Positions 16,558 to 25,415 of a stretch of 64,000 nt of DNA are shown piece by piece (position 1 is the stretch's first letter; the number at the start of each line of letters is the position of its first letter). The DNA comes from Stenotrophomonas sp. UBA2302 (lineage in GTDB: Bacteria > Pseudomonadota > Gammaproteobacteria > Xanthomonadales > Xanthomonadaceae). The notes under the pieces are model-generated. The model did no database searches. It worked only from the letters and a program-made list of their open reading frames with translations, and was not told where the DNA came from. The DNA lies in NCBI GenBank assembly GCA_002345545.1, contig DDVW01000057.1, positions 185 through 64,184 on the forward strand, read 5' to 3'. A program made the position numbers and the translations under genes.

Positions 16558-17549
16558 AGATCCTGGTTACCGGCGGTGGCGGTTTCCTCGGCCAGGCGCT
16601 GTGCCGCGGGCTGGTCGCGCGTGGCCACGAGGTGCTGAGCTTCAACCGCGGCCACTACCCGGCGCTGCAGGCGCTGGGGGTGGGTCAGATCCGCGGCGAC
16701 CTGGCCGACGCCAATGCCGTGCATCACGCCACCGCCGGGGTGGACGTGGTGTTCCACAATGCCGCCAAGGCCGGCGCGTGGGGCAGCTACGACAGCTATT
16801 TCCAGGCCAATGTGGTGGGCACCCGCAACGTGCTGGCCGCCTGTCGCGCCCATGGCATCGGCCGGCTGGTCTATACCTCCACGCCGAGCGTGACCCATCG
16901 CGCCACCCATCCGGTGGAAGGGCTGGGGGCGGACGAAGTGCCTTACGGTGAGGATTTCCAGGCGCCCTATGCGGCGACCAAGACGATCGCCGAGCAGGAA
17001 GTGCTGGCCGCCAACGGTGCCGATCTGGCCACCATCGCGCTGCGTCCGCGCTTGATCTGGGGGCCGGGCGACCAGCAGCTGCTGCCGCGGCTGGCCGAGC
17101 GTGCACACGCCGGACGCCTGCGTTTCGTCGGTGATGGCCACAACAAGGTCGATACCACCTATATCGACAACGCCGCGCAGGCGCACTTCGATGCGTTCGA
17201 CCATCTGGTGGTCGGCGCGGCCTGTGCCGGCAAGGCCTATTTCATCTCCAATGGCGAGCCGCTGGAGATGCGCGAGCTACTCAACCGCCTGCTGGCCGCG
17301 GTCGGTGCGCCTGCCGTGGAAAAGACGATTTCGTTCAAGGCCGCCTACCGCATCGGCGCGGTCTGCGAAAAGCTGTGGCCACTGCTGCGCCTGCGTGGCG
17401 AGCCGCCGATGACGCGCTTCCTCGCCGAGCAGCTGTGTACGCCGCACTGGTATTCGATGGAGCCGGCGCGCCGCGATTTCGGCTATGTGCCGAAGGTGTC
17501 GATCGAGGAGGGATTGCGCCGGCTGGCTGCGACGCACGCAGGCGGTTGA
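16554..17549 (+). CDS. oleD: OleD, NAD(P)H-dependent 2-alkyl-3-ketoacid reductase
   Basis: A 331-residue extended short-chain dehydrogenase. OleD reduces the beta-ketoacid from OleA to the beta-hydroxy acid. The Rossmann motif TGGGGFLG begins at residue 6, and the catalytic YxxxK is YAATK, preceded by the serine/threonine patch YTSTPS. The ATG at 16554 overlaps the oleC stop (ATGA) and follows AAGGAG. The C-terminal substrate-binding part is full length. It is the last ole gene, and a DUF1328 gene follows after 94 bases. Confidence 0.94.
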   Translation: MKILVTGGGGFLGQALCRGLVARGHEVLSFNRGHYPALQALGVGQIRGDLADANAVHHATAGVDVVFHNAAKAGAWGSYDSYFQANVVGTRNVLAACRAHGIGRLVYTSTPSVTHRATHPVEGLGADEVPYGEDFQAPYAATKTIAEQEVLAANGADLATIALRPRLIWGPGDQQLLPRLAERAHAGRLRFVGDGHNKVDTTYIDNAAQAHFDAFDHLVVGAACAGKAYFISNGEPLEMRELLNRLLAAVGAPAVEKTISFKAAYRIGAVCEKLWPLLRLRGEPPMTRFLAEQLCTPHWYSMEPARRDFGYVPKVSIEEGLRRLAATHAGG

Positions 17550-17643
17550 GCGGGCGTCATCATCCGGCAATCACGTTGCCATCACCGTGTGCCGACCGCG
17601 CAGCCGTGAGCATGGAGCCCTATTCCAACGACGGAGCTCCCGC

Positions 17644-17799
17644 ATGCTTCATTACGCCATCATCTTCTTCGTGATCGCCATCATCGCCGCGTTGCTGGGT
17701 TTTTCCGGCATTGCCGGTGCGGCCAGCAATATCGCCTGGATCCTGTTCGTGGTGTTCCTGATCCTTGCAGTGATCTCGCTGTTCCGCAGGAAGGGATAA
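17644..17799 (+). CDS. DUF1328 small membrane protein
   Basis: 51 residues forming two transmembrane helices ([16 protein letters not shown] and [17 protein letters not shown]) joined by a Gly/Ala hinge with SGIAGAAS, ending in a basic RRKG tail. This is the whole of the DUF1328/UPF0391 family. GGAG precedes the ATG. Members are abundant inner-membrane proteins often linked to stress, but no function is established. Confidence 0.88.
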   Translation: MLHYAIIFFVIAIIAALLGFSGIAGAASNIAWILFVVFLILAVISLFRRKG

Positions 17800-17820
17800 C
17801 CCCGGCAGGCCGCAGGACAC

Positions 17821-17851
17821 GGGCCCGCAATCTCCGAAGAGTTGCGGGCCC
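17821..17851. terminator. Bidirectional terminator between the DUF1328 gene and ddl
   Basis: GGGCCCGCAA and TTGCGGGCCC form a perfect ten-base stem with an 11-base loop, between convergent genes. The following TGCGGTTTCC is only mildly T-rich. Confidence 0.6.
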
Positions 17852-17870
17852 TGCGGTTTCCGCAACCGGA

Positions 17871-18974
17871 TCAGGCCGCGGGAGTGATCGAGCTGTTCAG
17901 CGCCTTGTCGGCGGCATGGCGTTCCAACGCCAGTTCAAGCAGACGGGTGATCAGCGCGGTGTAACCCAGGCCGCTGGCACCCCACAGCTTGGGATACATG
18001 CTGATGCGGGTGAAGCCGGGCAGGGTGTTCAGTTCGTTGATGACCACCTCGCCGGTGGCGGTGAGGAACACGTCCACGCGCGCCATGCCGATGCAGTCCA
18101 GTGCCTGGTAGGCGCGGATGGCGATCTGGCGGATACATTCCTGCGCCTCGGCCGGGATATCGGCCGGGATCACCGTCTCCGCACCGCTGGCGCTGATGTA
18201 CTTGGTGTCGTAGGCGTAGAAGTCGTCATGTACCACCACCTCGCCGCAGACGCTGGCCTCGGGGCGGTCGTTGCCGAGCACCGCGCATTCGATCTCGCGG
18301 CCGTCGATCGCCGACTCCACCAGCACCTTGTGGTCGAACGACAGCGCCAGCGCCATCGCGGTGGCGAACTCGGCGGAATTGCGCACCTTGCTCACGCCCA
18401 CCGACGAGCCCTGGTTGGCCGGCTTGACGAACAGCGGCGTGCCCAGCTGAGCGACCAGTGCGTCGTAATCGGCCGCCGCCGCGGTGACATGGTTGAAGCA
18501 GGCGAACGGTGCCACCGCCAGACCGGCATCACGCAGCAGGCGCTTGGCCATGTCCTTGTCCATCGCCGCGGCCGCGCCGAGTACGCCGGGGCCGGCGAAC
18601 GGCAGGTTCAGCGTGCGCAGCAGGCCCTGCAGGGTGCCGTCCTCGCCCAGGGTGCCGTGCACGATCGGGAACACCACATCGATCTGCGGCACGGCGCTGC
18701 CATCGGCGGCGACCAGCTGCGCGCGTTCGGCACCGGGCAGCACCGACAGCACCGGGCCGGCCGTGTTCAGCGCGATGGTCTTGGGATCGTCGGCGTTGAG
18801 CAGGAAATCGGCCGCATCGCACAGGTGCCACAGGCCCTGCTTGTCGATGCCGACCAGGCTGACGTTGAAGCGCTCCTTGTCCAGCGCATCAAGGATGTTC
18901 TTCGCCGACTGCAGCGAGACCTCGTGTTCGGCCGAACGACCGCCAAAGATGATGCCGACGCGGGTCTTGCCCAT
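17871..18974 (-). CDS. ddl: D-alanine--D-alanine ligase
   Basis: A 367-residue ATP-grasp ligase that makes the D-Ala-D-Ala dipeptide of peptidoglycan in the cytosol. [14 protein letters not shown] opens the N-terminal domain. [14 protein letters not shown] is the ATP-grasp serine loop. ARVDVFLT and [12 protein letters not shown] carry the metal-binding residues. The ATG at 18974 follows AGGAG. Length and stand-alone context (no mur or fts genes nearby) favour a DdlA-type paralogue rather than the ddlB of the division cluster, but that cannot be settled here. Confidence 0.95.
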   Translation of the reverse strand: MGKTRVGIIFGGRSAEHEVSLQSAKNILDALDKERFNVSLVGIDKQGLWHLCDAADFLLNADDPKTIALNTAGPVLSVLPGAERAQLVAADGSAVPQIDVVFPIVHGTLGEDGTLQGLLRTLNLPFAGPGVLGAAAAMDKDMAKRLLRDAGLAVAPFACFNHVTAAAADYDALVAQLGTPLFVKPANQGSSVGVSKVRNSAEFATAMALALSFDHKVLVESAIDGREIECAVLGNDRPEASVCGEVVVHDDFYAYDTKYISASGAETVIPADIPAEAQECIRQIAIRAYQALDCIGMARVDVFLTATGEVVINELNTLPGFTRISMYPKLWGASGLGYTALITRLLELALERHAADKALNSSITPAA

Positions 18975-19101
18975 TGCCTGTGCTCCTGCCGATTGCCTGT
19001 TGGGGGATGCATAGCATGAACCTTCCGGCGCCCGCCTGCGCGCATGCATGGCGGTTGTCTGTCCGTTGATCCCCGTGCGTCGATGCGCTGGCGCGGGCAG
19101 G

Positions 19102-19107
19102 TAGAAT
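19102..19107 (+). promoter_or_regulatory. Candidate -10 box of a leaderless ubiJ promoter
   Basis: TAGAAT ends seven bases before the ATG at 19115, so transcription would start at or next to the start codon. This argues against the in-frame ATG at 19106, which overlaps the -10 box itself. Confidence 0.5.
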
Positions 19108-19114
19108 GCCCGCC

Positions 19115-19765
19115 ATGCCTGCATCCCCCTTCAAGATGATCAAACCGCTGGCCGGCCGCGCGCTGGAAGTGGCGCTCAACCGCGCGCTGGCGCTGGACCC
19201 GGATACCCGTACCGCGTTGGCCGCGCTCGATGGCCAGCGCATCGCCCTGACCCTGGAATCGCCGGCGCTGGCGATGCAGATCGGGGTCAGCGGCCCGCGC
19301 CTGACCGTGGGCCCGGTCGATCCGTCGCAGGAAGCCGATCTGGCCGTGCGCAGCACGCTGGGCGGGGTGCTGGCGCAGCTGCCGTTCCTGGCCAATGCGC
19401 GCCGTGGCAACAGCGCGCCGGCCGGACGGGTGAAGGTCTCCGGCGACGCCGAGCTGGCGCGGCGCCTGCAGCAGCTGGCCACGCGCTTCGATCCGGACTG
19501 GCAACAGCCGTTCGTCACCGCCTTCGGCGAAATCCTCGGCGTGCAGATCGCCCAGACCCTGCGTGCGGCCCTGTTGCAGGCGCGTCGCAGCGCAAGGGAC
19601 CTGGCCGAGACCGCCGCCGAATACGTCACCGAGGAGTCGCGGGATGTGGTGCCCCGGGCCGAACTGGATGCCTTCCATGACGATGTGGACGTGATCCGCG
19701 ACGATGTCGAACGCATGGCCGTGCGCGTGGCGCGTCTGCGCCAGCGCAGCGGAGGTGCCGCATGA
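19115..19765 (+). CDS. ubiJ: UbiJ-like SCP2-domain ubiquinone accessory factor
   Basis: A protein of about 216 residues with an N-terminal SCP2-like lipid-binding domain ([29 protein letters not shown]) and a C-terminal alpha-helical tail ending in a coiled coil. This is the layout of UbiJ/YigP, which binds ubiquinone intermediates in the cytosolic Ubi complex. The stop overlaps the ubiB start, giving the conserved ubiJ-ubiB pair; ubiE, usually first, is absent. ATG 19115 is chosen because of the promoter spacing; ATG 19106 is the alternative. Confidence 0.85.
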   Translation: MPASPFKMIKPLAGRALEVALNRALALDPDTRTALAALDGQRIALTLESPALAMQIGVSGPRLTVGPVDPSQEADLAVRSTLGGVLAQLPFLANARRGNSAPAGRVKVSGDAELARRLQQLATRFDPDWQQPFVTAFGEILGVQIAQTLRAALLQARRSARDLAETAAEYVTEESRDVVPRAELDAFHDDVDVIRDDVERMAVRVARLRQRSGGAA

Positions 19766-21429
19766 AGGCGACCCGCGCGATGTTCCGTGCCAGCCGCATT
19801 GGCCGGGTGATCCTGCGCTACCGCCTGGATGCGCTGCTCGACGGCACCCCCGTCGAGCGCTGGTTGCGGCTGGCCAAGCCGTTCGTGCCGCGCGCCAGTG
19901 CCGAGGTGGCGTCGCTGTCGCGCGGTGCGCGACTGCGGCTGGCACTGCAGGAGCTGGGGCCGATCTTCGTCAAGTTCGGGCAGATCCTGTCCACCCGTCG
20001 CGACCTGGTGCCGCCGGACGTCGCCGCTGAGCTGACCCTGCTGCAGGACCGGGTCAAGCCGTTCGACGGCGAACGCGCGCTGCAGATCGTCGAGCAGGCG
20101 CTGGGCCTGCCGATCACCGAGGCCTTCGCCAGTTTCGACACCACGCCGCTGGCCTCGGCCTCGATCGCGCAGGTGCATGCGGCCACGCTGGACGGCGGCC
20201 GCCAGGTGGTGGTCAAGGTGCTGCGCCCGGATATCGAAACGCAGATCGCCGGCGATATCGCCCTGCTCAAATCGCTGGCCGCACTGGTCGAGCGCACCCA
20301 TCCGCGTGCCGACAAGATCCGCCCGCGCGAAGTGGTGGCCGAGATCGAAACCACGCTGGCCGCCGAGCTGGACCTGCAGCGCGAGGGCGCCAATGCCAGC
20401 GTGCTGCGCCGCTTCTGGCAGGATTCGGACGACCTCTATGTGCCCGAGGTGATCTGGAGCCACACCGCCGAACGCGCACTGACGCTGGAACGGGTGTGGG
20501 GTATTCCGTCGGATGACATCGCCGCGCTGGACAGCGCCGGCATCGACCGCAAGGCGCTGGCCGCCAAGGGCGTGCGCGTGTTCTACACGCAGGTGTTCCG
20601 CGACAATTTCTTCCACGCCGATGCGCACGCCGGCAACATCTGGGTCGATATCGATCCGGCGCGCCGCGACAACCCGCGTTTCATCGCGCTGGATTTCGGC
20701 ATCATGGGCCAGCTCTCGGAAGAGGACCAGTTCTATCTGGCCGAGAACTTCATGGCGATCTTCAACCGCGATTACCGCCGCATCGCCGAGCTGCACCTGC
20801 AGGCGCAGTGGATGCCGAACACGGTGCGCATCGACGAATTGGAAGCGGCGGTGCGTGCGGTCTGCGAGCCGTATTTCACCCGACCGCTGTCGCAGATCTC
20901 GCTGGCCGAAGTGCTGATGAAGCTGTTCCGCACCGCCCAGCGCTACCAGCTCACCTTGCAGCCGCAGCTGATCCTGCTGCAGAAGACGCTGCTGAACATC
21001 GAAGGCGTGGGCCGCCAGCTCGACCCGCAGCTGGATATCTGGGAAGTCGCCAAGCCGGTACTCGAACGCATCCTGCGCGAACGCTATAGCCCGCGGCGCG
21101 CGCTGAAGGAGCTGGGCAAGCGCCTGCCGGAAATCATGACCCAGGCCCCGGACATGCCGGCCCTGCTGCACAGCTGGCTGCGCCAGCAGGTCGAGGGCAG
21201 GCATGAGCTGGCGATGCGCTCACAGGACATCGTCAACCTCGACAGGACCTTGAAGCGTCTGCAGCGGCGGGTGGTCACCGCGGTGACCGGCGTCGGCCTG
21301 GTGGTGGTGTCGGCGCTGCTGTACGGGCTGCAGGCCGGTGGCCCGCTGCTGGCGGCGGTGCCGCTGTGGTCGTGGATCACGGGCGGTGTGGGCGTGCTGG
21401 CGCTGGCCTCGGCGTGGCTGCGCCGATGA
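19762..21429 (+). CDS. ubiB: UbiB, ABC1/ADCK-family ATPase of ubiquinone biosynthesis
   Basis: A 555-residue atypical kinase/ATPase. The signature [14 protein letters not shown] is near residue 70, the Ala-rich nucleotide loop [11 protein letters not shown] near 132, the metal-binding ALDFGIMG near 310, and the catalytic [11 protein letters not shown] near 285. Two transmembrane helices occupy the last 50 residues. UbiB is needed for aerobic ubiquinone synthesis, probably by extracting lipid intermediates from the membrane. It overlaps ubiJ by four bases upstream and a Qnr-like gene by four bases downstream. Confidence 0.95.
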   Translation: MKATRAMFRASRIGRVILRYRLDALLDGTPVERWLRLAKPFVPRASAEVASLSRGARLRLALQELGPIFVKFGQILSTRRDLVPPDVAAELTLLQDRVKPFDGERALQIVEQALGLPITEAFASFDTTPLASASIAQVHAATLDGGRQVVVKVLRPDIETQIAGDIALLKSLAALVERTHPRADKIRPREVVAEIETTLAAELDLQREGANASVLRRFWQDSDDLYVPEVIWSHTAERALTLERVWGIPSDDIAALDSAGIDRKALAAKGVRVFYTQVFRDNFFHADAHAGNIWVDIDPARRDNPRFIALDFGIMGQLSEEDQFYLAENFMAIFNRDYRRIAELHLQAQWMPNTVRIDELEAAVRAVCEPYFTRPLSQISLAEVLMKLFRTAQRYQLTLQPQLILLQKTLLNIEGVGRQLDPQLDIWEVAKPVLERILRERYSPRRALKELGKRLPEIMTQAPDMPALLHSWLRQQVEGRHELAMRSQDIVNLDRTLKRLQRRVVTAVTGVGLVVVSALLYGLQAGGPLLAAVPLWSWITGGVGVLALASAWLRR

Positions 21430-22100
21430 GCGCCACAGCCACCGCGGAGCCGACGGTTGTCAGCAACGAACGCATCGACAGGGAGCGCTTCACCGGCGCC
21501 AGGGTCGTGAACACGCATTTCCACAACTGCGATTTCTCCGGCGCCGACCTGACCGGTACCGAGTTCGTGAACTGCGTCTTCTACGATCCGGATACCCAGA
21601 CCGGCTGCCGCTTCAACGGTGCGCAGCTCAAGGAAGCCAGCTTCCGCCAGTGCGACCTGAGCATGTGCGGCTTCGCGTTCGCCAAGGCGCTGGGGCTGGA
21701 GATCGCCGAGTGCCGGGCGCAGGGCGCGGATTTCTCCAACGCCAGCTTCATGAACCAGATCACCGCACGCACCTGGTTCTGCAGCGCCTTCATCAAGCAG
21801 TCCAACCTGAGCTACGCCGATTTCTCTGGCGTGACGCTGGAGAAATGCGAGCTGTGGGAGAACCGCTGGGTCGGCGCCAACGTATCGGGCGCGAACTTCA
21901 GCGGATCGGACATGTCCGGCGGGGATTTCTCGTCGCTGGACTGGCGTGCGGCCGATTTCACCCATTGCGACCTGACCGGTTCGGAACTGGGCGACCTCGA
22001 CCTGCGCACGGTCGACCTGGAAGGCGCCCGTCTCGACACCCTGCAGGTCGCGCAGCTGATGCTGCGCATGGGCATCACGGTCGAACCGCTGAAGTCCTGA
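21426..22100 (+). CDS. Qnr-family pentapeptide repeat protein (SmQnr-like)
   Basis: 224 residues of A(D/N)LXX-type pentapeptide repeats folding as a right-handed beta-helix that mimics B-DNA. The sequence closely follows chromosomal SmQnr of Stenotrophomonas maltophilia as I remember it: [50 protein letters not shown] and [11 protein letters not shown], with the two Qnr loops and the C-terminal dimer helix. Such proteins bind DNA gyrase and can shield it from quinolones. Unusually, it starts at an ATGA overlap with ubiB, so it should be expressed with ubiJB. Resistance activity is inference. Confidence 0.88.
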   Translation: MSATATAEPTVVSNERIDRERFTGARVVNTHFHNCDFSGADLTGTEFVNCVFYDPDTQTGCRFNGAQLKEASFRQCDLSMCGFAFAKALGLEIAECRAQGADFSNASFMNQITARTWFCSAFIKQSNLSYADFSGVTLEKCELWENRWVGANVSGANFSGSDMSGGDFSSLDWRAADFTHCDLTGSELGDLDLRTVDLEGARLDTLQVAQLMLRMGITVEPLKS

Positions 22101-22107
22101 TGCCCAC

Positions 22108-22136
22108 AGGCCCTGCCGCTCCACCGCGCGGGGCCT
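22108..22136 (+). terminator. Hairpin after the Qnr-like gene
   Basis: AGGCCCTGC pairs with GCGGGGCCT (one G-U pair) just after the stop codon. There is no U-tract, so this is a weak prediction. Confidence 0.3.
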
Positions 22137-22184
22137 CCACGAAACGGGCCGGCGCAGGGCAGGCCCGAACAGGTAGGCCGAACC

Positions 22185-22913
22185 ATGGATCACGACACGA
22201 CGACATCGCTGCCCGACCGGACGTTGCCGGTGCTGTACGCCGACGACTGGCTGGCCGTGGTCGACAAGCCGGCCGGGCTGATGGTCCACGACAGCAAGCT
22301 GGCGCGTGGCGAGGACGACTTCCTCGCCGACCGCCTGCGCGAGCAGCTGGGCAAGCCGATCTTCCTGATCCACCGGCTGGACCGTGCCACCAGCGGCTGC
22401 CTGCTGCTGGCCTTCGACCGCGATAGTGCCAGCGCGCTGGGCAAGGCGTTGATGGGCGGCGAGGTGGAGAAGGACTATCTGGCCGTGTGCCGTGGCTGGC
22501 CGGCCGAAGCGGCTTTCACCGTCGACCATGACCTGGATGGTGGCCCCGGCAAGCCGCTCAAGAAGCCGGCCATCACCCGGTTCCAGACGTTGCGGCAAGG
22601 CGAGTTGCCGATCCCGTCCAATGGCTTTCCGACCTCGCGCTATGCACTGCTGCGCTGCCAGCCGCAGACCGGGCGGTTCCGGCAGATCCGCCGGCACCTG
22701 AAGCATGTGTTCCATCACCTGATCGGCGACACCAGCCACGGCGATGGCCGCCACAACCGCACGTTCCGCATGCAGGGCGTGCACCGCATGCTGCTGCATG
22801 CCGAGCGGCTGGCATTTCCGCATCCGCAGGATGGACGGCGGATCGAGGTGGTCGCACCGCTGGATGCGGCCTTCGACAAGGCGGTCCGGCTGCTGGGCTG
22901 GACCGCCCCCTGA
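22185..22913 (+). CDS. truC: tRNA pseudouridine(65) synthase TruC
   Basis: A 242-residue RluA-family pseudouridine synthase. The catalytic aspartate is Asp66 in HRLDRATSG. The N-terminus goes directly into the catalytic domain without an S4 domain, and RYALLRCQPQTGRFRQIRRH is a family signature. Length and the SHGDGRHNR insert near residue 185 fit TruC, which modifies U65 of certain tRNAs. It is convergent with the phosphatase/TPR gene. Confidence 0.9.
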   Translation: MDHDTTTSLPDRTLPVLYADDWLAVVDKPAGLMVHDSKLARGEDDFLADRLREQLGKPIFLIHRLDRATSGCLLLAFDRDSASALGKALMGGEVEKDYLAVCRGWPAEAAFTVDHDLDGGPGKPLKKPAITRFQTLRQGELPIPSNGFPTSRYALLRCQPQTGRFRQIRRHLKHVFHHLIGDTSHGDGRHNRTFRMQGVHRMLLHAERLAFPHPQDGRRIEVVAPLDAAFDKAVRLLGWTAP

Positions 22914-23009
22914 CACTGCGCGGCCCGTGTCCGCGAAGCAGTACGAACCGCTGCATTTCCGCCATCGATCGATGCCCTGCGTTGCCCGGGCATCGGCGGC
23001 GCGCCGGAG

Positions 23010-23990
23010 CTACTGCACTACCGGTTGCGCGTTCCGGACCCGCTCCAGCAGTGCGGTGACCTCAGGGTTTTCCGGCACCTCTTCATGCAGCTGTTCCAGC
23101 AGTGCCCGCGCCTCGTCCAGCCTGTCCTGCCGGTAGAGCACCTGCGCCATGCCTTGCCCGGCGTCGTTGTCGCCCGGGGACAGTTTCAACGCCTGCTCGA
23201 ACGCCACGCGTGCACCCTCCAGGTCTTCCAGCCGCAGCAGCGCGAAGCCCAGCCCGCTGGAGGCATCGGAGCGTGGATTGGGCATCAGGCTGGCGGTGTG
23301 GAAACTGTCGCGGGCCAGTTCGTTGTGTTCCTGGCGCAGGCGGATCCAGCCCTGTGCCACATAGGCCGAATAGTCCAGGGGCTGCACGCTGTGCAGCTCG
23401 CGCAGAGCCGCATCGTATTCCTGCTGGCGGAACAGGCGCCGCCCGCGTTCGTTGGCCAGCTGGCGCGGCGTACGGTCATGCTGGACCGAGCCTTCGAACT
23501 GGCGGGTATCGACGGTGCCGTGCTTTTCCAGATAGTCGCGGACGTTGGCGGCTCGGTGCAGGCCCAGGTAGCAATGGATATACACGGTGCCGGGGGTGTT
23601 GATCGCGGTCTCGGCGGCGGCACGCGAGTTGCGCTCGTAATCCTCGCCGAAGCGCTGGCCGAGGATGCTGCCCATCGGGAAGTTGTGTACTTCGATGCCC
23701 AGCTTGGCCGCGCGCTTCTTCTCTTCCTCCAGCAGCACCGCCTCGTAGGGGACCTTGGGATTGAGCAGGCTGATGATGGTGGTCACGCCTTCGTCCTTCA
23801 GACGGTCCATGTCGGCCTGCACGGGGTAAGGCCCGAAGACGAAACGGGCCGATGTGATCGACTGCTGGGCCCGCCATGGCTGCACCACGAAGCTGGCCGG
23901 GTTCAACAGGACCCAGACACCCGCGGCAAAGCCGGCCACTGCGAGGATGGCGATGAGGGCCAGCCATTTGTTCCGTGTGGACTTGTTCAT
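23010..23990 (-). CDS. Membrane-anchored DSP/PTP-like phosphatase with TPR domain
   Basis: 326 residues. One N-terminal transmembrane helix (residues 9-29) is followed by a dual-specificity phosphatase-like domain whose P-loop IHCYLGLHR gives the CX5R signature (Cys140, Arg146). Residues 180-320 are TPR-like helices (RRLFRQQEYDAAL, GFALLRLEDLEGARVAF, VLYRQDRLDEARALL). Topology suggests the phosphatase faces the periplasm, which is odd for a protein-tyrosine phosphatase; a lipid- or glycan-phosphate substrate is possible. It is divergent from the polysaccharide operon and shares a regulatory region with two Clp-like boxes. AAGGA precedes the ATG. Confidence 0.8.
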   Translation of the reverse strand: MNKSTRNKWLALIAILAVAGFAAGVWVLLNPASFVVQPWRAQQSITSARFVFGPYPVQADMDRLKDEGVTTIISLLNPKVPYEAVLLEEEKKRAAKLGIEVHNFPMGSILGQRFGEDYERNSRAAAETAINTPGTVYIHCYLGLHRAANVRDYLEKHGTVDTRQFEGSVQHDRTPRQLANERGRRLFRQQEYDAALRELHSVQPLDYSAYVAQGWIRLRQEHNELARDSFHTASLMPNPRSDASSGLGFALLRLEDLEGARVAFEQALKLSPGDNDAGQGMAQVLYRQDRLDEARALLEQLHEEVPENPEVTALLERVRNAQPVVQ

Positions 23991-24037
23991 TCCTTTCCCC
24001 TGATTGATTGGCGTGCGGCGTCGAATATGCCCTTTTA

Positions 24038-24053
24038 TGTGATTCTCGTCACG
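24038..24053. promoter_or_regulatory. Clp/CRP-like box, one mismatch
   Basis: TGTGA-TTCTCG-TCACG matches TGTGA-N6-TCACA except for the last base. It is centred 55 bases before the start codon of the minus-strand phosphatase/TPR gene, so it could control that side. Confidence 0.55.
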
Positions 24054-24245
24054 GAATTTCAGGAATTTTTCCGGGGAGTGGACCGGAACGCCCCGTTCCC
24101 GGCACAGACTCCACTTCCTGCGCGGCGCCTACGCTCCCCCGGTCGGGCACTGCTTGCTGCCGCGCTTGCCCGAGAAGTCCGATGCTGCATTAGCATATTG
24201 CGTGGGGCTTATCGAGGCCTTCCTGTAACTTGATTGACTCATTCG

Positions 24246-24261
24246 TGTGATATGGGTCACA
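24246..24261. promoter_or_regulatory. Perfect Clp/CRP box upstream of the polysaccharide operon
   Basis: TGTGA-TATGGG-TCACA is an exact match to TGTGA-N6-TCACA. It is centred 100 bases before the ATG of the first plus-strand gene. In Xanthomonas this motif is bound by Clp, a CRP homologue whose DNA binding is lost when c-di-GMP is bound. Confidence 0.7.
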
Positions 24262-24353
24262 CTTTTGCCGAGCCTGACACCTGCATCACCTCGAGTGCGT
24301 TGTGATCACCGTCGGCGGTCTTTCGTAATCAGGTGGGTAATGGGGGGCGGGTG

Positions 24354-25415
24354 ATGGAAGGGACTCTCTCTGACCCGATAGTGGTACGGGTCGCGTATTG
24401 GGTTGCGGTATCGACGTTGCTGCTGGCGGTCATCCTGCTGGCGACGATCCTGCTGCTGCGTATCCGTACGCAACGACGTGAACAGCGCGATGCACAGGCG
24501 ATGCAGTACTGGACGCAGATCCTGCGGCAGGAACTGGAAACGCCGGGCGTAGCGGTGCGCGGGCTGGAGCGGGGGGAAGTGGCCGGTTTCCTCGAGGCCT
24601 GGAACGCGGTTCACGAATCCTTGGACGATTCCGCCTCGCACCGCCTGATTCCGGTGGGTACCCGTGTCGGGCTGGTGGATGCGGCCCGCAAGTTGCTGCG
24701 TGGCGGCTACCACGATCGCGCGATGGCGATCATCGCGATGGGACACCTGCGCGATCCGCGCGTGTTCGATGACATCGCTCCCCATCTGCGTGACCGCAGC
24801 CCGATTGTCTCGCTCTGTGCCGGCCGTGCGCTGGCGCAGATCGACCCTTCGCGGGCGATGACGATGTTCGTGCCGCAGATCCTCGAGCGCGAGGACTGGG
24901 CGCCAGGCAGCGTCGCGCGCATCCTGGCGGAGAACGACGACGGCAGCGCCGGGCGTGAGCTGTCCAAGTCGCTGTTGCGGGCCAATGCCGACACCACGGT
25001 GAAGCTGGTGCGCTTCCTGGCCGATATCGACCCGGCGCGCGCGGCAGAGGTCATCCACGAGTTGATGGGCGGCGATGTGGATGACCATCTGCTCTCGGTC
25101 TGCCTGCAGCTGGTCAACGACCGCCGCGAACTGGGGCGGGTACGCAAGCTGCTGCACGCCACCCGCTGGCACGTGCGCATGCACGCGGCTTCGGCGCTGG
25201 CCCGCATCGGCGAGGCCGGCGATCACATGAACCTGGAGCCCTTGCTGTCCGACAGTGTCTGGTGGGTGCGCTATCGCGCCGCTCAGGCCCTGTTGATGCT
25301 GCCGGGCATGGATTCGGGCAAGTTGCTGGCGATCCGCGAGCGGACCAGCGATGCCTATGGGCGCGGCATCATCGACCACGTGCTGGCCGAACAGAACATG
25401 AGGGCAGCGGTATGA
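24354..25415 (+). CDS. Membrane-anchored HEAT-repeat protein
   Basis: 353 residues. A single N-terminal transmembrane helix (about residues 8-38, WVAVSTLLLAVILLATILLL) is followed by a cytoplasm-predicted (RIRTQRRE) array of alpha-helical HEAT-like repeats, for example MHAASALARIGEAGDH and VRYRAAQALLMLPG near the C-terminus. There are no catalytic motifs. Such proteins act as scaffolds, so it may organise the synthase encoded next. ATG 24354 is preferred; GTG 24333 would add seven residues. Its stop overlaps the glycosyltransferase start. Confidence 0.78.
   Translation: MEGTLSDPIVVRVAYWVAVSTLLLAVILLATILLLRIRTQRREQRDAQAMQYWTQILRQELETPGVAVRGLERGEVAGFLEAWNAVHESLDDSASHRLIPVGTRVGLVDAARKLLRGGYHDRAMAIIAMGHLRDPRVFDDIAPHLRDRSPIVSLCAGRALAQIDPSRAMTMFVPQILEREDWAPGSVARILAENDDGSAGRELSKSLLRANADTTVKLVRFLADIDPARAAEVIHELMGGDVDDHLLSVCLQLVNDRRELGRVRKLLHATRWHVRMHAASALARIGEAGDHMNLEPLLSDSVWWVRYRAAQALLMLPGMDSGKLLAIRERTSDAYGRGIIDHVLAEQNMRAAV

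Larger units (their letters stand above)
23991..24353. other. Divergent regulatory region of the polysaccharide locus, 363 bp
   Basis: This gap lies between the phosphatase/TPR gene (minus) and the HEAT-protein gene (plus). It contains two Clp/CRP-like boxes, at 24038-24053 and 24246-24261, and is AT-richer near each box. No small gene was found in it. Clear -10 boxes are not evident, as expected of activator-dependent promoters. Confidence 0.7.
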
